From Trichoderma breve (taxonomy: Eukaryota > Ascomycota > Sordariomycetes > Hypocreales > Hypocreaceae), in assembly GCF_028502605.1 (NCBI RefSeq), contig NC_079235.1:2852001-2916000 (forward strand): a DNA stretch of 64,000 nt. The letters are read 5' to 3'. Shown one piece after another: positions 62,032-64,000 of this stretch. Every line of letters starts with the position of its first letter. Position 1 is the stretch's first letter. Both the position numbers and the translations under genes were made by a program. Below the pieces are notes generated by a model, which was not told where the DNA came from, searched no databases, and saw nothing but the letters and a program-made list of their open reading frames with translations.

Positions 62032-64000
62032 CTACCTGGAGTCTTGGTAAGCCGATCTCATGACGGCCCTGTTATAATCTGATGTCGTCTGGTCGATTTG
62101 AAAATGACCATTAAGTGCTTGGTTGGTCTCTCTCAGGAGGCTGTTCCGGAGGATGCGACCTTGATCTGCAGCAGACTGCGTGTTGTACTGCAAGCCGTTC
62201 GGTTGAGTGCCGTGATAGAGGCTGCTTGGGTGCGAAAACGCAGAAGTGTTTGATGAGATTAGCGCTGGTCCGTAGTTTTGCTGCTCCTGCATGATGGTTG
62301 CAGCCGTCGGGTTCTGTGACCAGCGGTTGAAAGTTGAGGTGCGTGGAGTGCTCACGCTGAAAGCCTGCAGCAATTGCTCCTGGTGAAATGTCCGAGCAGC
62401 TGGGTCTGCTGGGCTGCCAATTCCGTTGGCGATGCTGCGCGAGAAGCTTCCGGGTATATCGCGGCCAGGCGTGGTAAAAGGGTCTTCAAGGGGTATGTTT
62501 TCTGCAACGGACACATTTGGAGAGTGAGTTGCGCTGCGGTGATTTTTTGTAGCGTCCCGGCTCATAGGCGGTGCGGATTCCCGAGAGAAAATCGGGTTAG
62601 GCGTGCCGAACCAAGACCACGGAAGGGACTCGTATCTACGTGATGCGACGGATGAGGTAGGACTTGGCTCAGTTCTCAAGGGGCCTACCGCATCATTTGC
62701 AGATGCCGGCTCCTTAGGAGAACGCTCCAGGTCCATTGGAGTCGGTGGCCTCAAAAACTGGACCACCATATCGAGGACGGTCTCTGTGGCTCGATCCATC
62801 ACTTCCGAATCTTCATAAATGTCATCTGAGTTATTCAGCAGACGTCGGCTGGCCTCCCTCTGGGCTTGTTCTGAATACTGCACCGCATTCGCCGTTGCGG
62901 GCTCATGAGAATTCGCCGTCCCCTGAGTCGGCTCTTCTTCCTCTTTAGCAGGCAAGATGCCAACCGATTGAGTAGTGGTATCTGTAATATCCTGTGCCAC
63001 AGTCGGCTGAGCTTGCGGAAGCCCGGCATTGGGCTGATATTCGAAAACCAAAAGAGTTCCATCAACTTTGTAAACCAGGGGGAAGGTGTCTTCATTAGCC
63101 AAGAAATAAGCACAGCGGAGGATATCGAGGATTCTTCCTATTCTTTCACTCGACTGGGAGGGGCAACCCTCAAGAGCTTGAGAGTAAGGCTTGCGGGTGC
63201 CGTCCTCGCCGCAGTAGGCTCTGCAGTATTCGGGAAGCTGCTCTTCGTTCAGTGGCTGAAATCCCAAGATGAGAATGTCCTCTGGAAGCAGATAGGGGCA
63301 AGATTTCAAGTTCCCTATGTTGTAGTATTCGTCGCAGAGCAAGGTCAAGACCTTGGCCACCCCTTGAATCATGGTAGGAATGGACGCTCCAAACGCATCT
63401 GCCAGGCCGGAGATTTCGTTGCGGCGGGCCACGAGCCACATGCTGTATATACGCAAAACGGGAAGTAGGGCTTCAACGACAGACGTCTTTGCTTTGCCTG
63501 TCTCGGTATCGTCTGGCTGATGGTCGAGGCCTTCGGCACTGGAGACGGCCTCCCGGAACTCAGATTCGAAAACCTTGCAAAAAGTGTGAAGGAACCTTGC
63601 GTTGAAGCGAAGTGTAAATTGGTAGAAGCGCATAGTCGCTTCTGTCTGCTTTTCTATTTAATGTTGGTCAGTATATTGTCATTATCATAGAAATATGTCC
63701 TCACGTACCAGTATAGCGAGTCGTGGCCATATGATGCGCTAGCATATTGACCATTACCATCTTTAGAAGGATGTTTAGAGAAGTGGCATTTTTGCAAGCC
63801 ATTTCTAGCCTGTGCATCACTTCCCCCTCCAGTTCGTCTTGCTGATGGAATACCTCTCCTTTGTAGAAAAAGGCATGCAACTTCACAAACCACATGGCAA
63901 AGTGTGCTTCCGGAGCAGAGATGTTATGTCTTGACCGGGATCCGTTGGGAGATAGCATCGTTTTAAACTCAGCCTCCAAGTTGAGCTGGGCGTTGGGGTG
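62032..64000 (-). CDS. Est1/Smg7-like protein (DNA/RNA-binding domain), C-terminal part, truncated by the window
   Basis: The gene enters from the right edge; its start lies outside. Visible coding exons are 64000-63709 and 63653-62032, joined by a 55-base intron with a TATAG acceptor that keeps the frame through RYTGEKQTEATMRFYQF. About 640 residues are present. The first part is the helical Est1-type DNA/RNA-binding region found in yeast Est1/Ebs1 and animal Smg5-7. Examples are APEAHFAMWFVKLHAFFYKGE, LRFNARFLHTFCKVFESE, LLPVLRIYSMWLVARR and LPEDILILGFQPLNEEQ. The rest is a Ser/Pro/Asn-rich, probably disordered tail. Family members act in nonsense-mediated mRNA decay, where they bind phosphorylated Upf1, or in telomerase recruitment; an NMD role is more likely in filamentous fungi, by inference. 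The N-terminal 14-3-3-like TPR part cannot be judged. Confidence 0.85.

Overview
This window is nuclear DNA from a filamentous ascomycete. The genes carry short introns (about 50-190 bases, GTAAGT-type donors and CTAAC/CTGAC branch sites) and codons strongly biased to C or G at third positions. The gene types (high-affinity cAMP phosphodiesterase, fatty alcohol oxidase, DUF3074 and DUF1770 proteins, THADA/Trm732) are typical of Pezizomycotina. Protein sequences and the sparse intergenic style suggest Sordariomycetes, probably Hypocreales; that last step is inference. No rRNA, tRNA, CRISPR, transposase or complete transposon was recognised.

The left third (1-24 kb) is gene-poor. It holds a cAMP phosphodiesterase with a long leader almost free of ATG (2891-7293), a long-chain alcohol oxidase (10110-12637), an 8 kb stretch with no supported gene, and an unrecognised 340-residue protein (20616-21638). 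A small-subunit catalase follows on the minus strand (24008-25608), then another 2.6 kb gap.

The right part (28-64 kb) is gene-dense and largely housekeeping: ARL1 GTPase (-), ribosomal protein eL39 (+), SKP1 (-), GPI mannosyltransferase SMP3 (+), ribosomal protein uL1/L10a (-), the tRNA-modification partner Trm732/THADA (+), a DUF3074 coiled-coil protein (-), a BAR-PH-GRAM-VASt sterol-transfer protein (-), release factor eRF1 (-), a DUF1770 protein (+), a DDT/WHIM chromatin protein (-), ribosomal protein uL2 (+), adenosine kinase (+) and the C-terminal part of an Est1/Smg7-like protein (-) running off the right edge. Several genes serve translation and mRNA surveillance, but they sit in alternating orientations and do not form an operon-like unit.

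Three observations stand out. The eRF1 3' end combines a TGA-C stop, a 72-codon in-frame extension and a candidate 3'UTR intron 23 bases past the second stop. This is the layout expected for autoregulation by readthrough and nonsense-mediated decay. The phosphodiesterase has about 1.5 kb of upstream sequence with a single ATG, which opens a 10-residue arginine-rich uORF. A 103-bp AT-rich island with 9-bp terminal inverted repeats and 29-bp tandem units lies upstream of the uL2 gene. Exon coordinates were built by hand from frames, splice signals and family knowledge, so they are predictions.
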